This document shows, one piece after another, positions 22,946-30,260 of a stretch of DNA of 31,376 bases (positions are counted from its first letter, which is position 1; each line of letters begins with the position of its first letter). Made by a program: the position numbers and the translations under genes. Below the pieces are notes generated by a model. The model was given only the letters and a program-made list of their open reading frames with translations, searched no databases and was not told the DNA's origin. This DNA is from GCA-2746795 sp964643965 (lineage in GTDB: Bacteria > Chloroflexota > Anaerolineae > Promineifilales > Promineifilaceae): the NCBI GenBank assembly GCA_964643965.1, contig CAZXVH010000057.1, positions 1-31,376 of the forward strand. The letters are read 5' to 3'.

Positions 22946-23830
22946 TTAACCAGCGCCAGGAATGACCAACGTCTGCCCCGGATAGATGACATAGGGAGAT
23001 TGCAAATTATTGGCGTCGGCGAGGGCCTGGGCGGGAATACCATACTGCACGGAAATACTGTAAATGGTTTCCCCCTGTTTGACGATATGGGTGAATTCAG
23101 GCCGCGGACCAGGGGCGCTGGTGGGAATTTTGATGGTTTGGCCGGCAACAATTTGGTTAGGGTTGACGAACCCGTTGGCTTCGGCAATTTCTACCCAACT
23201 GACGCCGAATTTCAGACCGATGCGAAACAGGTTATCGCCGGGCTGCACGATGTAGTAGGTGATTATGTCGGGCGTGGGGCTGGGTGGAGGCGGCGACGCA
23301 TCGGCGCAGGGAATTTGGATGGTTTGGCCGGTGATGATATTGTTGGGATTGGTGATGCCGTTATAGTGAGCCAGGGTTACCCAGGAGAGACCGTATTGCA
23401 GGCCAATGCGGAACAGGTTTTCGCCGGGCTGCACAACATGGGTTTTAGGACAATCGGCGGCGGCGGATGGTGGCAGGGGAACGGCCGTTTCTGCACTGCT
23501 CTTTGTGGCCATGACCGCTGGGGTGGGCGTGGCGGTCGATGCGGCAGGTTGCGCGGCCGTTTCTGGGGTGGCGGTGGCGGTTTCTACGATTGGCGCAGCT
23601 TCGGTGACAGCTGCCGGGTAGGGATCAATTTCGCTGGTAACGGCCGTTACCGTCACAGGCGGCGGCGTGGGGTCATTGATAGTGCCGCCGCCCACTTCTG
23701 GATCCGAGGCGTCGGGTTCGGCAGGCGTGGCGACTTCTGGTTCGGGTACAGGCCGTACACAGCCCACCAGGAGCAGGCTTGCTGTTAACAGTATAATCAA
23801 AGTAAGAAAGAATCGCTGCCAAAACATCAT
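22946..23830 (-). CDS. Lipoprotein with three LysM domains
   Basis: About 294 residues. N-terminal signal with hydrophobic core and lipobox LLVGC predicts a lipid-anchored envelope protein. A Pro/Thr/Ala-rich low-complexity stretch follows, then three LysM repeats (each about 45 residues, beginning HVVQPGENLFRIG, YIVQPGDNLFRIG and HIVKQGETIYSIS, each ending GQTxxIP). LysM binds the glycan of peptidoglycan. I see no catalytic domain. The start is taken at the first ATG of ATGATG, eight bases after GGAGG; an upstream ATG at 23848 lies before that ribosome site. Confidence 0.92.
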   Translation of the reverse strand: MMFWQRFFLTLIILLTASLLLVGCVRPVPEPEVATPAEPDASDPEVGGGTINDPTPPPVTVTAVTSEIDPYPAAVTEAAPIVETATATPETAAQPAASTATPTPAVMATKSSAETAVPLPPSAAADCPKTHVVQPGENLFRIGLQYGLSWVTLAHYNGITNPNNIITGQTIQIPCADASPPPPSPTPDIITYYIVQPGDNLFRIGLKFGVSWVEIAEANGFVNPNQIVAGQTIKIPTSAPGPRPEFTHIVKQGETIYSISVQYGIPAQALADANNLQSPYVIYPGQTLVIPGAG

Positions 23831-23890
23831 GTCAGTACCTCCAGGCATAAAAATGAAAATAACGGGGGAAACGGCCGTTTATCTCGACAT

Positions 23891-23919
23891 AATATAACAC
23901 GGTTCCATCATTACGTAAA
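23891..23919 (-). promoter_or_regulatory. Predicted promoter of LysM lipoprotein
   Basis: Minus-strand TTTACG, 17-bp spacer, TATATT, about 60 bases upstream of the start codon. An AACGGCCGTT palindrome (23870-23879) lies in the 5' untranslated region. Confidence 0.5.
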
Positions 23920-24020
23920 GTATAGGAGACCTGGCAAGTTTAGGAACAGGATTTTCTATAGTGAAGGCGAATTGAGGCTGTTTTCCCAACCCCACTGCTC
24001 AGAACTGGGATCAAAAAAAT

Positions 24021-24083
24021 TAGGAATTAGGGGGTAGCGAGTAGAGATTGGGCGAGCATCTCATCTCTAATTTCTACTCTCAG
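24021..24083. repeat. Heptanucleotide array, TAGNNNN units, with inverted half
   Basis: TAGGAAT, TAGGGGG, TAGCGAG, TAGAGAT in strict phase (24021-24048), then oppositely oriented ATCTCTA, ATTTCTA (24063-24076). GAGTAGAGATT (24039-24049) pairs with 24069-24079 with one mismatch. It lies between divergently transcribed genes. Confidence 0.7.
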
Positions 24084-24116
24084 TTAACTGTGTTATCTGA
24101 TTTTCATTCCTAACGT

Positions 24117-24122
24117 TATAAT
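24117..24122 (+). promoter_or_regulatory. -10 box of first M16 peptidase
   Basis: Perfect TATAAT 32 bases before the ATG. The best -35 candidate is TTATCT at 24093-24098 (18-bp spacing), which is weak. Confidence 0.5.
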
Positions 24123-24154
24123 CTCCTCTCAAACTAACAGATAAAGGATATTCC

Positions 24155-25441
24155 ATGACCCCACATCTCCCCGTTACCAAAACGACGCTCGACAATGGCC
24201 TGACCGTCGTCCTGAAAGAAATGCACCATGCGCCTGTCGCCAGTTTTATGATCTGGTATCGGGTGGGCAGCCGCCAGGAGATACCGGGCCTCACCGGCGC
24301 GTCGCATTGGGTGGAACATATGATGTTTAAAGGCACGCCCACTTTTCCGGACGGCATGTTGGACGAGATGGTCTCCCGCGAAGGAGGGCATTGGAATGCC
24401 TTTACCTGGCTGGATTTCACCGCTTATTACGAAACGATGCCCGCCAATCGCCTGGATTTGGCGCTGCAACTGGAAGCTGATCGTATGGTCAATACGGAGA
24501 TGACGGCCGAAGAAGTGGAGTCGGAGCGGCAGGTGATTTTGGCGGAGCGGGGCATGTATGAGAATGATCCTCGCTTTTTGTTGAACGAGGAGCTGACTTC
24601 GGCGGCGTTTCGGGTGCATCCTTACCACCATGAGGTCATTGGCGATGAGGTGGATTTGCGGGCTATGAGCCGCGATGATCTGGTGGCCCATTACCAACGT
24701 TATTACGCCCCAAACCAGGCTATTGTGGTGGCGGCGGGCGATTTTGAAACGGCCGTTATGCTGCAAAAAATCCGCGAACAGTTCGGTTCCATCCCGGCCG
24801 GGCCGCCGGCCAAAGCCATCGTGCGCCAGGAACCGCCGCAAAAGGGGGAGCGGCGGGTGGTCGTGGAAGGGCCGGGGGACGCCTCTTATCTCACGCTGGC
24901 TTACCGGGCGCCGGCCGCCACCCATCCCGATTATTTTCCCCTCACCCTGCTCAACGCCGCCCTGGCTGGCGGCAGCAGCCTGGGCCTGTTTGGCGGCGTC
25001 GGCTCCAACAAAAGCTCGCGGTTGTACAAGGCGTTGGTCAATACGGAACTGGCGGCGTCGGCGTTTGGCGGCCTGACGCCGACCATCGACCCTTATTTGT
25101 ATGCCATTAGCGCGGTGGTGGTAAACGGCCGTTCCCTGGCTGAAGTAGAAGCGGCGTTAGATGCGGAAATCGAGCGGCTGGCAGAGCGCCCCATCACCCA
25201 AGCCGAACTAGACAAAGCGCTCAAACGAGCTAAAGCGGAGTTTGTCATGGCCGGCGAAAGTATCACCGGGCAAACACAACTATTGGGCATGGCGGAAGCC
25301 ATCGCCGGGGATTACCGCTGGTTTGAGACGGTGCTGGAGAAATTACAAGCCGTCACCCTGGACGATATTGAGCGGGTGCGGGCGCACTATTTGCAGAAGC
25401 AAAAGCGCACGGTGGGCTGGTATCGGCCGGTGGATGAATAA
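24155..25441 (+). CDS. M16 family zinc metallopeptidase (catalytic)
   Basis: 428 residues, an insulinase/pitrilysin-family subunit of the short M16B type, which cleaves peptides inside a clamshell formed by two homologous halves. The inverted zinc motif HxxEH is present as HWVEH (H51, E54, H55), with the third ligand expected at E131 in LAERGMYENDP. The C-terminal M16 domain (from about 180) lacks the motif, as usual. AAAGGA lies seven bases before the ATG. A second M16 gene without the zinc motif lies 2 kb downstream. M16B enzymes are often heterodimers of one catalytic and one non-catalytic subunit, so the two are probable partners. Confidence 0.93.
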   Translation: MTPHLPVTKTTLDNGLTVVLKEMHHAPVASFMIWYRVGSRQEIPGLTGASHWVEHMMFKGTPTFPDGMLDEMVSREGGHWNAFTWLDFTAYYETMPANRLDLALQLEADRMVNTEMTAEEVESERQVILAERGMYENDPRFLLNEELTSAAFRVHPYHHEVIGDEVDLRAMSRDDLVAHYQRYYAPNQAIVVAAGDFETAVMLQKIREQFGSIPAGPPAKAIVRQEPPQKGERRVVVEGPGDASYLTLAYRAPAATHPDYFPLTLLNAALAGGSSLGLFGGVGSNKSSRLYKALVNTELAASAFGGLTPTIDPYLYAISAVVVNGRSLAEVEAALDAEIERLAERPITQAELDKALKRAKAEFVMAGESITGQTQLLGMAEAIAGDYRWFETVLEKLQAVTLDDIERVRAHYLQKQKRTVGWYRPVDE

Positions 25442-25595
25442 AGGGGCAAAGTGGCAAAGTAGCATCGTCATTCTCGAGGGCGTCACGGACGTCACGGGGC
25501 GGGCGCAGGAACTTGTGGCTGATTTTGGCGGGAAAGCGGTGATGGGGCATGAACGGCCGTTTCCAGCCCCGATTTAGAGAGTGGAAAATAACCCT
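25442..25595. other. Spacer with 8-bp repeats and coding-like stretch
   Basis: Directly after the stop come GGGGCAAA, GTGGCAAA, GTAGCATC (8-bp period). The frame then reads VILEGVTDVTGRAQELVADFGG without a start or recognised family. It may be a fragment of a former gene. It contains AACGGCCGTT at 25552. Confidence 0.3.
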
Positions 25596-27392
25596 ATGAA
25601 AAGAATACTCAGCTTCACCCGTGACATCTTTCATGACTTTTGGGGAACCTTGCGCTACATCACTTTCTATGTCAGTGGTGAAGAACGGCGGCTGGCGCTG
25701 CAATCCATCCTCATTGGCATCGTGGTGTGGGCGGTCGTATATCCCCTGAAAGTGGCGGTGTTTAGCCTGTCGCAGGCCACCATCACCTGGGCGGAAAATG
25801 GCTCTACGCTGCTGCTGATCTTCATTCCTCTCTGCCTGGGCGCCCTCATTGTAGCCGTCATTTCTCGTTACAAGGCGTCTATCATCTACTACCACGATGA
25901 CAAAGGCCAGGTTCATGAACTTAACGATGTGGAAGGTGACGGTTTGGAGCGTACCATCTCGCTTTATTACAGCTCCGAACCCACCATTGAACATACGCTC
26001 ACCGGGCAGGAAGGCATCAGCGTGCGGTGGGAACTGCCCACTTTTTCCCTGGCGCTGCGCAAATCTGTGGCCTCTCTGGCCACATTGGGCAGCGGCGGCA
26101 GCGGCGGCCTCACCGCCAGCGCCATCCTCATTGGCGAAAGCCTCGCCGCCGGTTTATTTAAACCGCGCCGCCTGGGCAAGCAAGCCACCGACCGCTTCAC
26201 TATTTTGCATCGTCTCTGGGAGTGGTGGCTGCCGGAAAATCCCGATGATTTACAAACAGCCCAACTAAGTGGCATAGCGGCGGCGGTAGCGGTCATCTTG
26301 GGGGCGCCGTTTGCCGCTGCCTTTTTTGCCACGGAGGTGATGTATCATCGCCGCCCCATCATTGAAAAACTACTATACGCCCTGATTTCAGCGTTCATCG
26401 CCTATTTCCTGACCGATATTGTCGATCCCACACACATCCCCCTCTTTAAAATAGAAGTAAACTATCTGCCGCCCACAACCGCCCATTATATGGGGATATT
26501 GCTGATTATGTCGGCCGTTATTTCGCTGGTGGCAATCCTTTTTACCCGGCTCCTCAATCGCCTGGACTATACCTTCCACCACAATTTTCCCAACACCACC
26601 GTTCGGATACTGTTGGGAACGGTCCTGACAGGCGCAGTAGCCATCACCGTGGCCTGGTTGTTGGCCCGGTTTGACCTGTCAGAAAATGGTCTGGCGCTGA
26701 TTCTGGGCACGGGAAAATATACCATAGACGCCGCGCTGGCCGGTCAATTAACCATTCTAACGGCGATTATCGCCTTGTTTGCCAAGATGTTTGCCACCCT
26801 GTTCACGGTTAGCTCTGGCGGCTCGGCCGGACTACTGCTCCCTTCTCTGTTTTTGGGGGCTATGGTGGCCTCTATGTTTGCCAGTTGGTTTGGTTATCAG
26901 CCAGTGATGTTGATCGCCCCGGCCATGGCTGCCAGCCTGGTCTCCATTGTCAATGTGCCCCTGGCGGCTATTTTGTTTACGGTAGAGATGTTTGGCTCTG
27001 CTTATATGGTTCCGACGCTGATTGTGCTGGTGGTGAGCGCCATCTTGACCCACGACAATTCAATTTATCGCACCCAGCGAGAAACGTTTGACATCCGCCA
27101 GATTTTACCGGGCATCAGTGTGCGCCGGGTGCGTATGCCGCTCACCTGGGCCGGCCAAACGTTGATTGACCTGGATTTCCGCCGCCAATTCGACTTGAAT
27201 GTGATTGGGCTGTTGGATCATCGGGGGGATGATGGGCGTCCACACATTCGCCTGGGCACGGCCGCTACCACGTTGCTGGAAAAAGGGGATGTGCTGGTGG
27301 TGCTGGGGATGGATGAGAAGTTAGATGCGCTGGAAACGGCCGTTGCCCACCTCCGCGCCGAAGAATTGGCAGAGATCATCGAGGGTGAATGA
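25596..27392 (+). CDS. CLC-family chloride channel/transporter with TrkA-C domain
   Basis: About 598 residues. A CLC membrane domain of ten or more hydrophobic segments is followed by a soluble C-terminal RCK_C/TrkA-C domain (about the last 75 residues, ending near VLVVLGMDEKLDAL). CLC landmarks: RKSVASLATLGSGGSGG before the usual GxEGP site, GAPFAAAFFATEV (the usual NAPLAG.LFALE block) and SGGSAGLLLPSLFLGA (the GGxFxPSLxxGA block). The gating-glutamate motif GREGP/GLEGP is replaced by GLTAS, so coupled proton exchange is doubtful and it may act as a channel. GTG at 25581 in the same frame is an alternative start; neither has a strong ribosome site. It lies between the two M16 genes. Confidence 0.88.
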   Translation: MKRILSFTRDIFHDFWGTLRYITFYVSGEERRLALQSILIGIVVWAVVYPLKVAVFSLSQATITWAENGSTLLLIFIPLCLGALIVAVISRYKASIIYYHDDKGQVHELNDVEGDGLERTISLYYSSEPTIEHTLTGQEGISVRWELPTFSLALRKSVASLATLGSGGSGGLTASAILIGESLAAGLFKPRRLGKQATDRFTILHRLWEWWLPENPDDLQTAQLSGIAAAVAVILGAPFAAAFFATEVMYHRRPIIEKLLYALISAFIAYFLTDIVDPTHIPLFKIEVNYLPPTTAHYMGILLIMSAVISLVAILFTRLLNRLDYTFHHNFPNTTVRILLGTVLTGAVAITVAWLLARFDLSENGLALILGTGKYTIDAALAGQLTILTAIIALFAKMFATLFTVSSGGSAGLLLPSLFLGAMVASMFASWFGYQPVMLIAPAMAASLVSIVNVPLAAILFTVEMFGSAYMVPTLIVLVVSAILTHDNSIYRTQRETFDIRQILPGISVRRVRMPLTWAGQTLIDLDFRRQFDLNVIGLLDHRGDDGRPHIRLGTAATTLLEKGDVLVVLGMDEKLDALETAVAHLRAEELAEIIEGE

Positions 27393-27393
27393 A

Positions 27394-27422
27394 TTGTAGC
27401 CTGCCCCACAGAATGGTATGAT
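27394..27422 (+). promoter_or_regulatory. Predicted promoter of second M16 gene
   Basis: TTGTAG, 17-bp spacer, TATGAT. It overlaps the first in-frame ATG (27418), which supports the later start at 27487. Confidence 0.45.
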
Positions 27423-27486
27423 ACCCGCCCAAATCAAAAGGAATCACGAGCAACGCGGGAAACCGCCCTCTCCAATCTCAAATCTC

Positions 27487-28755
27487 ATGAAATATCCCGG
27501 TCCAGAAACCATCCATCGCCACGTTTTGCCCAACGGCGTCACCATCCTTGCCTATGAAAACTTCGCCAGCGAATCGGTGGTCATTGAAGGGTTGGTAACG
27601 GCCGGTTCCCTGGCGGATCCGCCCGGCCAGGAAGGAGTGGCTTCCTTCACCGCTGCCGCCCTCATGCGCGGCGCCGCCCGGCGAGATTTTGACGCCATTT
27701 ACGAAGCGCTGGAAGCAGTGGGCGCAGACATCAACATCGGCGGCAGCAAACACAGCGCCGACTTTGGCGTCAGCTGCCTGGCAGAGGACATCGACCTGGC
27801 CCTGGAAATTCTGGCCGACAGTCTGCGCCAGCCCACTTTTCCCCTAAACGAGATCGAACAGTTACGCGGCCAAATCCTGACCGGCCTCACCATCCGCGCC
27901 AATGATACGCAGCAAATGGCGCATCTCGCCTTCAATGAACTGCTCTACCCCCACCACCCTTACGGCCGTTCTTCCCGCGGCCATCCCCACACCATCTCTT
28001 CCATCACCCAGGCGGATCTCGCCAACTTCCACCAGACCTATTATGGACCGCAGGGCATGATCATCGTGCTGGTGGGGGCGGTGGCGGCGGAAACGGCCGT
28101 TGCTAAAATAGCCCATGTCTTCGGCGACTGGCAAAATGCGGGGCAGGTAGCAATGATAGAGGTGGGGGCACAGGAACGGCCGTTAACCACCCTCCGCCGT
28201 CACATCTCCATGCCCGACAAAGCCCAAACCGACATCATCCTCGGCTTGCCCGGCCCTCGCCGCGCCGCCCCCGACTACCTGCCCGCCAGCCTCATGAACA
28301 CTGTCCTCGGCGTCTTCGGCATGATGGGGCGCATCGGCAAAAACGTGCGTCAAAAACAAGGGCTGGCTTATTACGCCTACAGTTCCCTCCACGCCAGCCT
28401 CGGCCCCTCCCCCTGGAGCGCCAGCGCTGGCGTCGCCCCCGAAGATGTGGCGCAAGCCATCGCCAGCATCCTCGCCGAAATCCAGCGCATCCAAAGCGAA
28501 CCCGTCAGCGCCTCAGAACTGGCCGACAGCCAGGCATACCGCACCGGCTCCCTGCCCGTCAGCCTGGAAACCAACAGCGGCCTGGCCAGCGTCATCATCG
28601 ATATGGAACTGTACGGCCTCGGCCTCGATTACTTACAGCGCTTTCCGGCCCTCATCAACGCCATCACCCCCGAACAAATACAAGCAGCCGCCCAAAAATA
28701 TCTGAGCGCCGAGCAAATCGCCATCGCAGTAGCCGGACCCGACTTCACACGCTAA
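27487..28755 (+). CDS. M16 family peptidase homologue without zinc motif
   Basis: 422 residues from the chosen ATG, an M16B-type two-domain protein. Where the catalytic subunit has HxxEH, this one reads GQEGVASFTAAAL, so it cannot bind zinc there. It keeps the C-terminal-domain signature RQKQGLAYYAYSS, typical of the non-catalytic partner that helps bind substrate. It probably pairs with the product at 24155. The frame is open to an ATG at 27418, but that overlaps a -10 box and the stretch between shows 7-bp AATCTCA repeats, so I start at MKYPGPETIHRH. It is followed nine bases later by acpS, which suggests one transcript. Confidence 0.9.
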   Translation: MKYPGPETIHRHVLPNGVTILAYENFASESVVIEGLVTAGSLADPPGQEGVASFTAAALMRGAARRDFDAIYEALEAVGADINIGGSKHSADFGVSCLAEDIDLALEILADSLRQPTFPLNEIEQLRGQILTGLTIRANDTQQMAHLAFNELLYPHHPYGRSSRGHPHTISSITQADLANFHQTYYGPQGMIIVLVGAVAAETAVAKIAHVFGDWQNAGQVAMIEVGAQERPLTTLRRHISMPDKAQTDIILGLPGPRRAAPDYLPASLMNTVLGVFGMMGRIGKNVRQKQGLAYYAYSSLHASLGPSPWSASAGVAPEDVAQAIASILAEIQRIQSEPVSASELADSQAYRTGSLPVSLETNSGLASVIIDMELYGLGLDYLQRFPALINAITPEQIQAAAQKYLSAEQIAIAVAGPDFTR

Positions 28756-28764
28756 AATAAAAGA

Positions 28765-29136
28765 ATGCTCACAACTGGCGTAGACATCATCGAAATAGCC
28801 CGCATCGAGCGCAGCCTCAACCGCTTCGGCGACAAAATGCGCAACCGCATCTTCACGCCTCAAGAACAAAGCTACTGCGCCGGCAAACTGCCCAGCCTCG
28901 CCGGCCGTTACGCCATCAAAGAAGCCGTGAGCAAAGCGTTGGGGACCGGCATCGGTGACGTAAATTTTACGGACATTGAAGTGATCAACGATAAACGAGG
29001 TAAACCGGAATTGACTTTACATAATCGCGCCAAAGAGATAGCCGCCGAACAGGGATGGCAGCAGTGGTCGATCAGCATCTCCCACACCGACAGCCATGCT
29101 ATTGGCTTCGCCGTGGCCCTGGGCGCTTCTTCGTAA
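28765..29136 (+). CDS. acpS: Holo-ACP synthase
   Basis: 123 residues. It transfers 4'-phosphopantetheine from CoA to the conserved serine of acyl carrier protein. The family's metal and catalytic positions are visible: D7 in GVDIIEIARI and E53 in GRYAIKEAVSKALG, plus the C-terminal SISHTDSHAIGFAVA block. It is the only phosphopantetheinyl transferase in the window. AcpS enzymes mainly serve fatty-acid ACP, so whether it also activates the NRPS and PKS carriers at 10.7 and 16.5 kb is open. No ribosome site is seen; it sits nine bases after the M16 gene and may rely on coupled translation. Its last 17 codons are duplicated downstream. Confidence 0.95.
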   Translation: MLTTGVDIIEIARIERSLNRFGDKMRNRIFTPQEQSYCAGKLPSLAGRYAIKEAVSKALGTGIGDVNFTDIEVINDKRGKPELTLHNRAKEIAAEQGWQQWSISISHTDSHAIGFAVALGASS

Positions 29137-29138
29137 AT

Positions 29139-29189
29139 GGGAACGCGGACAGCTTTGTCCGCCTTTGCGGTCTGGCAGACCGCGCTCCC
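29139..29189. repeat. Three-way-junction repeat element, copy B
   Basis: Outer GGGAAC/GCTCCC arms (one mismatch), then two perfect inner hairpins: GCGGACA-gctt-TGTCCGC (29145-29162) and GCGGTCT-ggc-AGACCGC (29167-29183). It starts three bases after the acpS stop. Confidence 0.8.
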
Positions 29190-29251
29190 AGGTTCATTAC
29201 CGACAGCCATGCTATTGGCTTCGCCGTGGCCCTGGGCGCTTCTTCGTAAAT

Positions 29252-29302
29252 GGGAACGCGGACAGCTTTGTCCGCCTTTGCGGTCTGGCAGACCGCGCTC
29301 CC
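29252..29302. repeat. Three-way-junction repeat element, copy C
   Basis: Identical to copy B; it arose by the tandem duplication at 29086-29305. Confidence 0.8.
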
Positions 29303-29431
29303 AGGATTATTATCGTGATACTTGTAATGGTCATAATCTGACGTTTTTACCAGAGGTGGCACGGTCAGAAAGCAATCCTTCGGCAGTGAGATGCGGCCAC
29401 AGCGAGTATCTACAGAAAGAGGTCATTTATT
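29303..29431. other. Spacer upstream of alpha/beta hydrolase
   Basis: No gene or strong promoter is recognised. It is AT-rich at first, with a CATAAT-like box near 29331. The ribosome site AGAGG lies near its end. Confidence 0.3.
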
Positions 29432-30184
29432 ATGAGCAACTGGCAGGCAGACGATGGCGCTACCATCTATTACGAAGTATATGGTTCTGATACCCGAAAA
29501 GATGTTCTCTTGTTATTACCGGGCCTCATCGGCTCCATCAGCAAACAGTGGGCCGCCTTCACCCGCCCTCTCTCTACCAACTACCGTCTGGTTCTCATGG
29601 ATTTGCGCGGACACGGCCGTTCTGAAAACAACAGCCAGAATTTGCAGATAGAGCGCATGTTGCAAGACATCATCGGCCTGCTCACCTACTTGAAATCGCC
29701 CGCCCTGCACGTCGCCGGTTACAGCATCGGTGGCTACCTGGGCCTCATGCTGGCGATGGCCCAACCGCAGCAAGTGAAGACCTTGCTGATGCACGGCGTC
29801 AAGTTTTATTGGACTGAAGAATCGGCCCAAAAAATGCGGGCGCAGCTCGACCCAGATCAGATCATCCGCAAAGCGCCGGCTTACGCCGACCAACTGGCGC
29901 AAGAACATGGCGCTCGCCAATGGCGCATCCTGGTACGGCAGGCCGCCGACCTCACCGCCACTCTCGTCAGCCACGGCATTCACGAACGAGAGCTGAAGCG
30001 GCTGCGCACCCCCACCCTGATCAGCGTCGGCGACCGGGATGAACTGGTTCCCCTCAACGAAGCGCAGCGCCTCAGCCGCACCCTGCCCAACGGCTCTCTC
30101 ATCGTGCTGCCTGGCGTGCACCATCCTTTCCAAACTATCCGCCCCATTCCCCTGCTGCCCATGATGCAGGAGTTTCATAAGTAA
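29432..30184 (+). CDS. Alpha/beta-fold hydrolase
   Basis: 250 residues, a complete alpha/beta hydrolase core without a signal peptide, so cytosolic. Nucleophile S98 in the elbow GYSIGG, acidic residue in GDRDELVP (about 200) and catalytic His in GVHHPFQ (about 230). The LLLLPGLIGS block would form the oxyanion hole, and LMDLRGHGRSE is a family hallmark. The substrate is unknown; esterases, lactonases and related C-C hydrolases share this layout. AGAGG lies about nine bases before the ATG. It is in the same direction as the PIG-L gene 76 bases downstream, but that spacer is made of repeats. Confidence 0.9.
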   Translation: MSNWQADDGATIYYEVYGSDTRKDVLLLLPGLIGSISKQWAAFTRPLSTNYRLVLMDLRGHGRSENNSQNLQIERMLQDIIGLLTYLKSPALHVAGYSIGGYLGLMLAMAQPQQVKTLLMHGVKFYWTEESAQKMRAQLDPDQIIRKAPAYADQLAQEHGARQWRILVRQAADLTATLVSHGIHERELKRLRTPTLISVGDRDELVPLNEAQRLSRTLPNGSLIVLPGVHHPFQTIRPIPLLPMMQEFHK

Positions 30185-30187
30185 AAA

Positions 30188-30216
30188 GTGGCAACGTGGC
30201 AAGTGGCGGGTGGCAA
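30188..30216. repeat. Heptanucleotide array, GTGGCAA units
   Basis: GTGGCAAC, GTGGCAA, GTGGCGG, GTGGCAA, starting three bases after the hydrolase stop codon. Confidence 0.75.
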
Positions 30217-30227
30217 GGTTGCTCGTC

Positions 30228-30260
30228 AATCCACCATCCGCCATCCGCAATCTGCAATCC
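30228..30260. repeat. Heptanucleotide array, CATCCGC/AATCTGC units
   Basis: AATCCAC, CATCCGC, CATCCGC, AATCTGC, AATCC in phase, ending on the base before the PIG-L start codon. The array occupies the place where a ribosome site would normally be. Confidence 0.75.

Larger units (their letters stand above)
883..28184. repeat. Dispersed highly iterated palindrome AACGGCCGTT
   Basis: Exact copies read by eye begin at 883, 1587, 3733, 4245, 4466, 4896, 6000, 6377, 7223, 7329, 7860, 10046, 10892, 12428, 13349, 14574, 16052, 16742, 16820, 18108, 19189, 19218, 19940, 21182, 21398, 21533, 21856, 21901, 23480, 23639, 23870, 24748, 25124, 25552, 27335, 28092 and 28175. Many extend to GAAACGGCCGTTTC. 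About 0.03 copies would be expected in random DNA of this length. Most are in genes, in different frames, encoding ETAV, NGR or ERPF. Several near-matches (CACGGCCGTT) also occur. Confidence 0.92.
29086..29305. repeat. Tandem duplication of acpS 3' end plus repeat element
   Basis: 29086-29192 and 29199-29305 are identical over 107 bp at a 113-bp period. Each copy holds the last acpS codons with the stop and one three-way-junction element. The second copy of the acpS tail (29199-29249) has no start and is non-functional. Confidence 0.95.

Noticed and set aside
29139..29189. tRNA or small structured RNA gene (cloverleaf-like fold)
   Set aside because: Two inner hairpins and an outer stem only. 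No T-loop, anticodon or CCA-like features, and it is present as repeated copies.
29137..29490. 117-codon frame across the duplicated acpS tail
   Set aside because: Composed of repeat elements and spacer read through. Its end overlaps the start of the hydrolase gene in another frame.
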